A stretch of DNA of 64,000 bases from Mesobacillus subterraneus (GTDB taxonomy: Bacteria > Bacillota > Bacilli > Bacillales > Cytobacillaceae), in assembly GCF_003937825.1 (NCBI RefSeq), contig NZ_RSFW01000014.1, positions 186,001 through 250,000 on the forward strand, given 5' to 3'. The notes beneath the pieces are model-generated. The model saw only the letters and a program-made list of their open reading frames with translations, was not told the DNA's origin and did not search any database. Position 1 is the first letter of the stretch, and the number at the start of each line of letters is the position of its first letter. Shown in pieces: positions 8,078 to 14,604 of this stretch. Made by a program: the position numbers and the translations under genes.

Positions 8078-9101
8078 AGTTCATGGTTACTTTATTCCTG
8101 CCGGTATTTTTTGAATGATACAAACCTTCATCGGCCCGGTTCAACAAGGAATCGATGTTGTCACCTTTCTGGTAATCAGTGACACCGAAGCTTGCGGTCA
8201 GACTGCCTGCTCCCTTGAAGCAGTGATTCTCGACCATGCTGCGGAATCGCTCTGCTTTATCAAGTGCCTGCTCACCGGTGCTGCCGGAAATCAGGATGAA
8301 TTCCTCTCCGCCCCAGCGGCCGAAGAGATCACCGTCCGCCAGATTGCCAGATACAACCGCCGATAGTTCCTTCAGGACACAGTCACCAATTTTATGTCCA
8401 TATACATCGTTGACCTTTTTAAAATGGTCGATATCGAAAAAGACGATTGAAAATCGCTTGCCTTCCTCTTCCGCATCTTGAAGCTTTTCTTCGAGCCAGA
8501 CATCAATCTGGTGCCGGTTGGCGACACGCGTCAGGGAATCGATATAGGCATGTTTTTTAAAGAAATCCCTTTCCGTAAAAGCGCGGAACATATTCTGCGC
8601 ATAAAAGAGCACGAGTATATAAACAATGTTCGCTGCATGGAATTGTGTCAGCGAATCGATTGATTCAGGAGGCAATTGCCCGCTGTAGATCACCGCGATG
8701 GTGATCGTGATCAGGAAAATGAAGATGGAGTAATACATCCCTCTTTTCGTCCCCAGGACCAGGAAGAAAAACATGATGATCAACGGCATCCAGACGATGA
8801 AATCGCCAAGGGATCCACCGGTTGTCGCCAGGTCGTTGTGGACTACATCGAGCAGTGTCAACACATGGTAAAAACTGACTAATAAAAGATTTGAATATTC
8901 ACCGAATATGATTCCCCGATTCAAAAATGCCAGGACCCAGCTGACCGAGAACCAGAAAATGAGGGTCGAATTAATCATTGTATCAAATAAACTCTGATTA
9001 TTCAGGAAGCTGTTGATGATGAGCGCAACGGTGATAATCGGCAAAAGCCACATATACACACTTCTTTTCAGCTCGGCAATCGTATCGAATTTATGGAACA
9101 T
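8076..9101 (-). CDS. Membrane-bound diguanylate cyclase (GGDEF)
   Basis: Synthesises c-di-GMP from two GTP. Five or six hydrophobic segments occupy about residues 15-175, then a GGDEF domain (about 185-341). The signature is GGEEF (in FGRWGGEEFILISG), a permitted variant, so it should be active. DSLTRVANR and FFDIDHFKKVND are also present. The five residues before GGEEF do not contain the RxxD inhibitory site, so product inhibition at that site is not expected. I prefer ATG 9101 because GGGGAG lies 9 nt upstream; ATG 9110 abuts that site. The ligand for the membrane region is unknown. Monocistronic. Confidence 0.9.
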   Translation of the reverse strand: MFHKFDTIAELKRSVYMWLLPIITVALIINSFLNNQSLFDTMINSTLIFWFSVSWVLAFLNRGIIFGEYSNLLLVSFYHVLTLLDVVHNDLATTGGSLGDFIVWMPLIIMFFFLVLGTKRGMYYSIFIFLITITIAVIYSGQLPPESIDSLTQFHAANIVYILVLFYAQNMFRAFTERDFFKKHAYIDSLTRVANRHQIDVWLEEKLQDAEEEGKRFSIVFFDIDHFKKVNDVYGHKIGDCVLKELSAVVSGNLADGDLFGRWGGEEFILISGSTGEQALDKAERFRSMVENHCFKGAGSLTASFGVTDYQKGDNIDSLLNRADEGLYHSKNTGRNKVTMN

Positions 9102-9253
9102 CCTTCTCATCTCCCCAGCAGCCGCATGATGGGCGGTCTACACCTTTTCGGCTGCCAAATGGCCCACAGCCATCCTTCAATCTTTCTCGAAAATAACTAT
9201 TTTGAAATCGAGGTAAATGACGTTAAAAAAGCGTTACCCCTCTAGTTTCATTT

Positions 9254-9276
9254 TACTAGATAACTCTAATCTAGTA
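9254..9276. promoter_or_regulatory. Perfect inverted repeat, possible operator
   Basis: TACTAGAT (9254-9261), 7-bp spacer, ATCTAGTA (9269-9276). It lies between the divergent GGDEF and ASCH genes. No dedicated regulator is adjacent, so the binding protein is unknown. Confidence 0.35.
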
Positions 9277-9398
9277 TATTTCTATTTTCATCAGTTCGAA
9301 TGAAAATCTTGGAAAACACCAGGGTTGTCGAGCTAGTTTCCTTCCCTTGCTCAAAATATGGTACATTATATAGGAGCAAAAGGAAGGGAGCTTTTACA

Positions 9399-9743
9399 AT
9401 GACTGAACAAAACAATGCTTTGCCGCCAAAAACGTGTGAGATCGAGCGTCTTGTTACGATGGAAGACGACATCAATAAAGTGTTAGAAGGCAAGAAAACA
9501 GCGACTCGCCGCAACGGCCGCTATGCGGATGTGGGTGAAATCATGGATTTGAAAGGGAAGAAGTTCGTCGTGGACAATGTCTATTCCCAGTCACTTGGTG
9601 AATTGACGGATGAAGATGCTCGCCGTGAAGGCTTTGAAACCGTTGAGGAGTACAAGCAGTCGATTTTATCCTACCACCCTGGAATGCCTTGGCTTCCGCA
9701 GATGAGAGTCTGGGTCCACGAATTCAGCCCTGCTGCAGAATAA
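9399..9743 (+). CDS. ASCH domain protein
   Basis: Small cytoplasmic protein of 114 residues. The ASCH fold (related to PUA) is suggested by CEIERLVTMEDDINKVLEGKKTATRR near the N-terminus, with the usual G.K.T.R segment, and by VVDNVYSQSLGELTDEDARREGF. Family members bind RNA or act on modified nucleosides; the activity here is unknown. AGGAAGGGAG precedes ATG 9399; the upstream in-frame ATG at 9300 lacks a ribosome site. Three bases separate it from the next gene, so the two are cotranscribed. Confidence 0.8.
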   Translation: MTEQNNALPPKTCEIERLVTMEDDINKVLEGKKTATRRNGRYADVGEIMDLKGKKFVVDNVYSQSLGELTDEDARREGFETVEEYKQSILSYHPGMPWLPQMRVWVHEFSPAAE

Positions 9744-9746
9744 AAA

Positions 9747-10187
9747 ATGGACTTGTTGTATCGAATCATCATTTATTTGCATGTTTCAAGCGCGATTGCA
9801 TCCATCGGACCATTTTTTATCCTGATGCCAATCGTGAAAAAACTTCCTGTTGCTGAAGGAAAGGAATTAGATGTATTTCTTGGGACATTGAAGTCGGTCG
9901 TCCGGCTTTCGATGCATGCCGGCCACGTGCTGGTTGGGACAGGGGTGCTGCTGGTCGTCCTTGGTCCATGGACATGGAAAACACCGTGGATCATCGCGAC
10001 ACTGGCGCTGCTGTTCTCCTCCCTGTTTTTCCTGGCACGGGCCTTCTCGCCGACACTCCGGAAATTCACCGAAGAAGGCGCGAACAAAACAGAATTGGCA
10101 GCAAAGCTGAAACGCACCATCTGGACCTACATCATCTTATTGATGGCGATGCTCTGGTTCATGGTCGTGAAGCCGAATTTGTGGTGA
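9747..10187 (+). CDS. Four-helix membrane protein (DUF2269-like)
   Basis: 146 residues with four predicted transmembrane segments (about 5-25, 55-75, 80-100, 125-143) and conserved-looking histidines (LHVSSAIASIGP, MHAGHV). The layout resembles DUF2269-type membrane proteins, whose function is unknown. It starts 3 bp after the ASCH gene and is followed by a strong terminator. Confidence 0.7.
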   Translation: MDLLYRIIIYLHVSSAIASIGPFFILMPIVKKLPVAEGKELDVFLGTLKSVVRLSMHAGHVLVGTGVLLVVLGPWTWKTPWIIATLALLFSSLFFLARAFSPTLRKFTEEGANKTELAAKLKRTIWTYIILLMAMLWFMVVKPNLW

Positions 10188-10198
10188 ATGGATTTGAT

Positions 10199-10224
10199 GC
10201 CCGGGTGGAGTTGCCCGGGCTTTT
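10199..10224 (+). terminator. Terminator after the ASCH/DUF2269 pair
   Basis: GCCCGGG (10199-10205) pairs with CCCGGGC (10214-10220), followed by TTTT. Confidence 0.85.
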
Positions 10225-10315
10225 AAGTGTGCATGATCGACTTGGTCGATATATCTCAAATCCTCTAATAAAAAGTAAAATGTGGTTATCATAATTTGCA
10301 TTTTCATTAAATAGA

Positions 10316-10948
10316 TTATGGATTTACAAGTTCTGCTTGGACAATGAGGCGATGGGTTGGGTTTTTCATTGGATGACAGGTGATTAGCGTCAGGATCGAA
10401 GTATCTTCAGATGGAGCTAAAACATGGACATCCTCGGGAAGGACAAGGAAGGAATTCTTAACTTTATAGATGAATGATTGATGTGTTGTTTCTATTATAA
10501 TTTCATTTCCTTTAGCCATTTCATTAAGCCGGTTAAACAGCTTGCCATACTTGAAGCTTCGGTGAGCGGCAATCGCAGCATTCCCGATGTTCCCTGGCAT
10601 GGCTGTTCCAGGAATATGGCCCGCAGCAAATTCAAGGCTAGCTTCGTCTGCTCCTTCGACGATCGGCAAGGTGGCATCAATAGCAGGAATCTTTAACACA
10701 CCTAAAGCAGTGGCATTCTTTATAACATTTTCATTAATCACAAAAGATACATTTTCCTGTGAGTAGTTAAAAAAGATTTGATCCAAATCAAGAAATTGTT
10801 TTTGGATGTTTTCTTTTTCCTTGATGGGATTATGATAAGATGCCAGCAACCTCTTCTGTTGATAACCTCCATAAAAGTCATTCGCCAATGGAAACAACAT
10901 AATCATTACCCCTATTATCATAGTTGCAGCAGCCATCTTTTTATACAA
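10316..10948 (-). CDS. Class D sortase
   Basis: Membrane-anchored transpeptidase that joins LPXTG-type proteins to the wall, 210 residues. An N-terminal anchor helix (about 5-25) precedes the sortase domain. The catalytic triad is visible: His in AAHRSF, Cys in TLITC, Arg in THRLIV. The TLxTC motif and lack of a C-terminal helix fit class D. Start is TTG 10948, 9 nt after AGGAGG (ATG 10936 is an alternative). It lies directly downstream of an LPKTG protein, its likely substrate, with a hairpin between them. Confidence 0.9.
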   Translation of the reverse strand: MYKKMAAATMIIGVMIMLFPLANDFYGGYQQKRLLASYHNPIKEKENIQKQFLDLDQIFFNYSQENVSFVINENVIKNATALGVLKIPAIDATLPIVEGADEASLEFAAGHIPGTAMPGNIGNAAIAAHRSFKYGKLFNRLNEMAKGNEIIIETTHQSFIYKVKNSFLVLPEDVHVLAPSEDTSILTLITCHPMKNPTHRLIVQAELVNP

Positions 10949-10964
10949 GGCAAATTTCCTCCTG

Positions 10965-10990
10965 AAAAAAGAGGGAGTCGCCTCCCTCTT
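10965..10990 (-). terminator. Intercistronic terminator between LPXTG protein and sortase
   Basis: AAGAGGGAG (10969-10977) pairs with CTCCCTCTT (10982-10990), followed on the minus strand by TTTTTT. It sits just before the sortase ribosome site, so most transcripts of the surface protein should end here and only read-through makes sortase. Confidence 0.75.
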
Positions 10991-11003
10991 CTAATTGGTA
11001 GTA

Positions 11004-12656
11004 TTACATATCAAGGCGTCTTCTCCGGCTTTTAACCCACAAGAATGCTCCACTAATAATGAATAGCAGGCCAGTTGTATAATAAAGAGCAGGGTCAGTT
11101 TCCCCTGTTTTCGGCAGGCGTTTTGTAGGAACCTTTGCTGGTGGATCAGCCGGCTTATTTGGATTCACTGGATTTTCCGGGTCAGTCGGATCTTCTGGGT
11201 CTACCGGATCTTCTGGATCAACCGGATCTTCCGGATCTTCTGGATCAACCGGATCTTCCGGGTCTACCGGATCTTCTGGATCTTCTGGATCTTCCGGATC
11301 AACCGGATCTTCTGGGTCTACCGGATCAACCGGATCTTCTGGGTCTACCGGATCTTCTGGATCAACTGGATCTTCTGGATCAACCGGATCTTCTGGATCA
11401 ACCGGATCTTCTGGATCAACCGGATCTTCTGGATCGACCGGATCTTCTGGATCAACTGGATCTTCTGGGTCCTCGCAGGCTGTTAAATCAACTGTAAGCT
11501 GACTGCTCCATATTGGATCAAATTCTTGGGTCCCACCTGTTTGATATACTTTTAAAATGTATTCACCTGATTCAGTTGGAGTATATGTGAATTGAGTACT
11601 TCCGCCAGCGGCCAGAGGTTCAATTGGTCCAGAATCCACTACGGTTCCTTGAGTTGCACTCCCTGATGCAGCCCAATAAATTTCATACACGGCACCGGCC
11701 AGCATATCTCCGCTTTCTTCATCATTTTTAATGGTTGCCGTCAATGCTTCACAGTCTTCATAGCTAAGTGCAATAGAGAGATTCGGGTACTCCGGTTCAA
11801 CTTCTTCACATTCAGCTAAATCAACTTCGATTGCCCCGCTCCAAAGCTCTCCCTGTCCTGGATGGCCTTCCCTTTGTTCTGCCCAGAACATATATACACC
11901 CGACTTTTCAGGCGTATAGGTCAATGTGTGGCTTTCGCCTGAGCCGAGTGCAGGAATTTCTCCGCTGTGCACTACAGTACCGTTCTTCGGATTGCCGTTT
12001 TCGATGTAATAAACCTTGTAGCTAACTGCTCCTGCCATTGGCCTGCTGTCAGCGCCGTTCCTTACTATGGCGCTGATTTGTTCGCAACTGCCCCCATTGC
12101 TGATAAATTTTAGAGAGCTCTTATCCCATTCATCTTCAGGATCTGGTTCCTTGCAATCTGCCATGTCTACTGTTATTCCATCACTCCAGAGTTCTCCTTG
12201 CCCCGGATGACCTTCCCTTTGTTCTGCCCAGAACATGTAGGTTCCTGATTGTGTTGGGGTGTAGGTCAGCTTATGGCTATTACCCGTACCCAGTGCAGGA
12301 ACCGTGCCTGCTGCTACAACGGTCCCATCTTTTGGGTTCCCCTTTTCACTAAAATAGACCTTATAGGAAACGGTTCCATCCATGGGACGGCTGTCATTCC
12401 CATTCTTTATTGTGGCAGTGATTTGAGTACAACTGCCCCCACTGCTGATGAATTCAAGTGAGCTCTTATCCCACCCTGTTTCTTTTTGACTATTTTTCTC
12501 CTTTGAATCCTCTACTACAACAGTTTCATCCTGGGATGACGATCCTGCTGCATTTGCCAACTGTGGCATTCCAAGCATTTGAGACATGAAAAGAATCAAA
12601 ACTAAGGACATGGTGAAATGCTTGGCACCAGCCCTGCTTTTTCTGCAGCCGCTCAA
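11004..12656 (-). CDS. LPXTG cell-wall surface protein with three repeat domains
   Basis: 550 residues, exported and wall-anchored. A signal peptide ends near LANAAG (about residue 36). Three homologous domains of about 105 residues follow (about 62-168, 177-283, 290-395), each with a cysteine near the start and end; the first two are nearly identical (EQREGHPGQGELWS). A 110-residue DPEDPV stalk leads to LPKTG (514-518), a hydrophobic helix and KSRRRR. Start TTG 12656 has GGGGGAG upstream. The repeat domain resembles short beta-sandwich modules, but I do not recognise the family. Likely an adhesin or S-layer-like stalk protein processed by the adjacent sortase. Confidence 0.88.
   Translation of the reverse strand: MSGCRKSRAGAKHFTMSLVLILFMSQMLGMPQLANAAGSSSQDETVVVEDSKEKNSQKETGWDKSSLEFISSGGSCTQITATIKNGNDSRPMDGTVSYKVYFSEKGNPKDGTVVAAGTVPALGTGNSHKLTYTPTQSGTYMFWAEQREGHPGQGELWSDGITVDMADCKEPDPEDEWDKSSLKFISNGGSCEQISAIVRNGADSRPMAGAVSYKVYYIENGNPKNGTVVHSGEIPALGSGESHTLTYTPEKSGVYMFWAEQREGHPGQGELWSGAIEVDLAECEEVEPEYPNLSIALSYEDCEALTATIKNDEESGDMLAGAVYEIYWAASGSATQGTVVDSGPIEPLAAGGSTQFTYTPTESGEYILKVYQTGGTQEFDPIWSSQLTVDLTACEDPEDPVDPEDPVDPEDPVDPEDPVDPEDPVDPEDPVDPEDPVDPEDPVDPVDPEDPVDPEDPEDPEDPVDPEDPVDPEDPEDPVDPEDPVDPEDPTDPENPVNPNKPADPPAKVPTKRLPKTGETDPALYYTTGLLFIISGAFLWVKSRRRRLDM
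11165..11471. repeat. 18-bp coding repeats (DPEDPV stalk)
   Basis: About 17 tandem 18-bp units (of the form GGATCTTCTGGATCAACC on the plus strand) encode the acidic Pro-rich stalk of the LPXTG protein. Unit number is likely to vary by slippage. The plus-strand open frame across it is a shadow. Confidence 0.9.
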
Positions 12657-12914
12657 CTCTACTCCCCCTCATACTTCTTATTTGTTTTAAAAATGAGCTG
12701 CCATGATACCCAAATATACTTTCAATGGAACTCATCTATTCCATCAGAATTTTCTCAAATAAGAACTATTGGCGAGTGTTTTCGACTGCATATGTCGTTT
12801 CTTGTGTTCTATAAAGAACAAAAAGATGAAAAAAAATCGTTCTATTTACAGAACTACTTGATTTTAATTCCTCAGCTGATGACCCTAATGAATATATAGC
12901 CTAAAATTCACAAA

Positions 12915-12942
12915 TAAAAAAACTGCCATCCCAAGATGGCAG
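12915..12942 (-). terminator. Terminator of MerR/SRPBCC pair
   Basis: CTGCCATC (12923-12930) pairs with GATGGCAG (12935-12942); the minus strand continues TTTTTTTATTTG. The remaining interval to 12656 holds only the unassigned promoter region of the surface-protein gene. Confidence 0.85.
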
Positions 12943-12950
12943 CAATCCAA

Positions 12951-13412
12951 CTATTTTCGTGCTTCTTCTAGCGCTTCACTCTCTACTCGATCCATAAAAT
13001 CGGTGACGACTTTTTTGTTATTCTTCTCGCCGCCGAGTTTCAACAGCACTTTGCCGACGAAATTCAAGCCTGTGTTCTGCCCCTGATAAATGAACCTGGT
13101 TTCATTTTCCCCGGCCTTGATCAGCGTGTATGCCGCTTCGACCTGAAATGCTTTAGCAAGCGTAAAGCCAATTTTATGGTGTTTTTTATCAGGAGTGTTT
13201 TCATGCTCGAGATCTTCAACGATATAGGTTTCGACCCTTTTGCCTTCTTTATATTTCTGCTCGTATTTGGTGCCGACGACTCCGTCTTTCTTTTCAATCA
13301 CCTTGTTTTCTACCACATTGGGCATGATCCTCTGGATGTTCTCCAGCTGAAATAATGTCCAGATTGTCTCAATATTAATCGGAATGATCTGCTCTTCGTA
13401 CCACTTAATCAT
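12951..13412 (-). CDS. SRPBCC (START-like) family protein
   Basis: About 153 residues with the helix-grip fold pattern: an N-terminal strand MIKWYEEQIIPINIETIWTLF, central strands (GTKYEQKYKEGKRVETYIV) and a long C-terminal helix. These proteins bind hydrophobic ligands; the ligand here is unknown. ATG 13412 has GGAGGG upstream and overlaps the stop of the MerR gene by 8 nt, so translation is coupled. A longer frame to 13460 runs inside the MerR gene and is unlikely. Confidence 0.78.
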   Translation of the reverse strand: MIKWYEEQIIPINIETIWTLFQLENIQRIMPNVVENKVIEKKDGVVGTKYEQKYKEGKRVETYIVEDLEHENTPDKKHHKIGFTLAKAFQVEAAYTLIKAGENETRFIYQGQNTGLNFVGKVLLKLGGEKNNKKVVTDFMDRVESEALEEARK

Positions 13413-13755
13413 CTTCTGCACCCTCCATCCCAAATTCGAAAAAATCATCCATTTCTTCAATGAGTTTATTCAGTTCTTCCACTTGTTTGACGATTCCCTG
13501 TCTCTTTTTCCATAATATTTGTTCCAGGTTTTCAAACGATTCATCGTTCACTACGGTCAGCATTTCCTGGATTGTAAAATTAAACCGCCTAAGTTGCACC
13601 AATAACCGTGCAATCAAAAAGGATCCGTTGTCATAATAACGATACTTATTATTAGGGTCGATGAACACAGGCTCAAGCAGCTTGGTTTCCGCATAATACC
13701 TGAGCGTCTCCTTGCTGAGCCCCGTCATTTTGGAAAATTCGCTTACCTTATACAT
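13405..13755 (-). CDS. MerR-family transcriptional regulator
   Basis: 116 residues. An N-terminal winged helix (KMTGLSKETLRYYAETKLLEP, about residues 8-28) is followed by a coiled coil (about 75-107). No metal-binding cysteines. AAGGAGG precedes ATG 13755. The overlap with the SRPBCC gene suggests a sensor and ligand-binding partner in one operon; the effector is unknown. Confidence 0.82.
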   Translation of the reverse strand: MYKVSEFSKMTGLSKETLRYYAETKLLEPVFIDPNNKYRYYDNGSFLIARLLVQLRRFNFTIQEMLTVVNDESFENLEQILWKKRQGIVKQVEELNKLIEEMDDFFEFGMEGAEDD

Positions 13756-13817
13756 CTCGGCCTCCTTATAAAACTATCTTAAACTATGCAGTGCACCACA
13801 GGGTCAAATATTTTTCT

Positions 13818-13862
13818 GAAAAAAAGCCGGTGCATGAACTTTACACAGTTCATACACCGGCT
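13818..13862 (-). terminator. Terminator of the minus-strand ars operon
   Basis: AGCCGGTG (13825-13832) pairs with CACCGGCT (13855-13862), continued inside by ATGAAC/GTTCAT with one mismatch. The minus strand continues with a run of seven T after the stem. Confidence 0.9.
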
Positions 13863-13870
13863 CTATGATC

Positions 13871-14149
13871 TTAACAGCAATCTCTCTCATTCCCTGATAA
13901 AACGAACCCGTTTGCGTCAGCGTCAAAATCGAGTGTCGATTCCTTGGCTTCGATTTCGATCGATGGGTCGATTGCTACTCTGATTCCATTTGATTCAATG
14001 ACTTCATCATCTGATTCCGGCTCATCCAGAGCCAGTCCTAACTTAGGCCTTCCTCAACTGATGCCTGCAAAAAACACACGAATGCCGGTCGCATTTTGCT
14101 CCTCTAGCAGCTGCTTTAGGCTGTCGCGAGCTTGATCTGTGATTTTCAA
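13871..14149 (-). CDS. HesB/IscA-like candidate selenoprotein with in-frame UGA (codon 32)
   Basis: A 92-residue reading frame if UGA at 14054-14056 is read as selenocysteine. It starts at TTG 14149 with AGGAGG 8 nt upstream and begins MKITDQARDSLKQLLEEQ. The family core reads RVFFAGIS-U-GRPKLGLALDEPE, where HesB/IscA relatives carry a conserved cysteine after the AG strand. It ends RDCC, giving the remaining two metal-ligand positions. The frame stays open and family-like on both sides of the UGA. A hairpin at 14017-14035 fits a bacterial SECIS. It is the last gene of the ars operon, 17 bp after the phosphatase. The alternative is a pseudogene by a Cys/Trp-to-stop change; the hairpin argues against that. 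HesB-like selenoproteins are known in other bacteria. No sel genes lie in this window. Confidence 0.8.
14017..14035 (-). promoter_or_regulatory. Putative bacterial SECIS hairpin
   Basis: In the mRNA, CUGGCUC pairs with GAGCCGG (7 bp, one U-G pair) around the loop UGGAU. The loop begins 25 nt after the UGA with G at its second position. Known bacterial SECIS elements place a short loop with an early G about 16-37 nt after the UGA. Confidence 0.65.
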
Positions 14150-14166
14150 AACAACTTCCTCCTATC

Positions 14167-14589
14167 TTAAGCGTTCGGGAACAATCTTCCGAGCGCTGCC
14201 TTCATTTCTGGATTCACCTTTATGACGTCACGGATTCCTTTTGCCTTTGTTTCCGCTTTCTCGATGCTGTCCGCTTCTCCAAGTTTAAGCAATGTACCAA
14301 TCGCGACGGTTCCAGTACGGTTTTTCCCGCCAGAGCAGTGGAAATAAACATTTTTTCCGGATTCGTATGCCTTGATAACCTCATCGATGGCCTGTTTGAC
14401 AGACTCATCCTGGTGCTCGGCATTGTCAACGATCGGCTGGTGTTTCCGATTATAATCATAATCGCCTTCCGTGTTTTCTGCACGCAAATCGTACACGACA
14501 TCCACTTTTTCCTTTTCCAGTAATTCTGGGATGGCGTCTGCTCCGCCAATGTAAATCCGTTTAGGGATTAACTCCTGGTATCCACTCAT
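14167..14589 (-). CDS. Dual-specificity/tyrosine phosphatase-like protein in ars operon
   Basis: About 140 residues with the CX5R loop HCSGGKNRTG (Cys about 85, Arg about 91) and an upstream aspartate-rich YDLRAENTEG region that could supply the general acid. This is a cysteine-based phosphatase fold of the dual-specificity type, not the low-molecular-weight type of ArsC. AAAGGTGG lies 8 nt before ATG 14589; an in-frame GTG at 14601 is possible. It sits 15 bp after arsA and before the HesB-like gene. A second arsenate reductase role (as in Acr2/Cdc25-like enzymes) is possible but only inferred; it could equally act on phosphoproteins or lipids. Confidence 0.8.
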   Translation of the reverse strand: MSGYQELIPKRIYIGGADAIPELLEKEKVDVVYDLRAENTEGDYDYNRKHQPIVDNAEHQDESVKQAIDEVIKAYESGKNVYFHCSGGKNRTGTVAIGTLLKLGEADSIEKAETKAKGIRDVIKVNPEMKAALGRLFPNA

Positions 14590-14604
14590 CTTTGAGTCCA
14601 CCTT

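Noticed and set aside
9111-9250. c-di-GMP riboswitch before the diguanylate cyclase gene
   Set aside because: The leader lacks the conserved GEMM sequence blocks.
11135-11497. Leucine/aspartate-rich plus-strand frame over the LPXTG stalk
   Set aside because: Exact antisense shadow of the DPEDPV repeats.
13944-14135. 63-codon plus-strand frame over the HesB-like gene
   Set aside because: Shadow of the minus-strand gene; Ser-rich and without a ribosome site.
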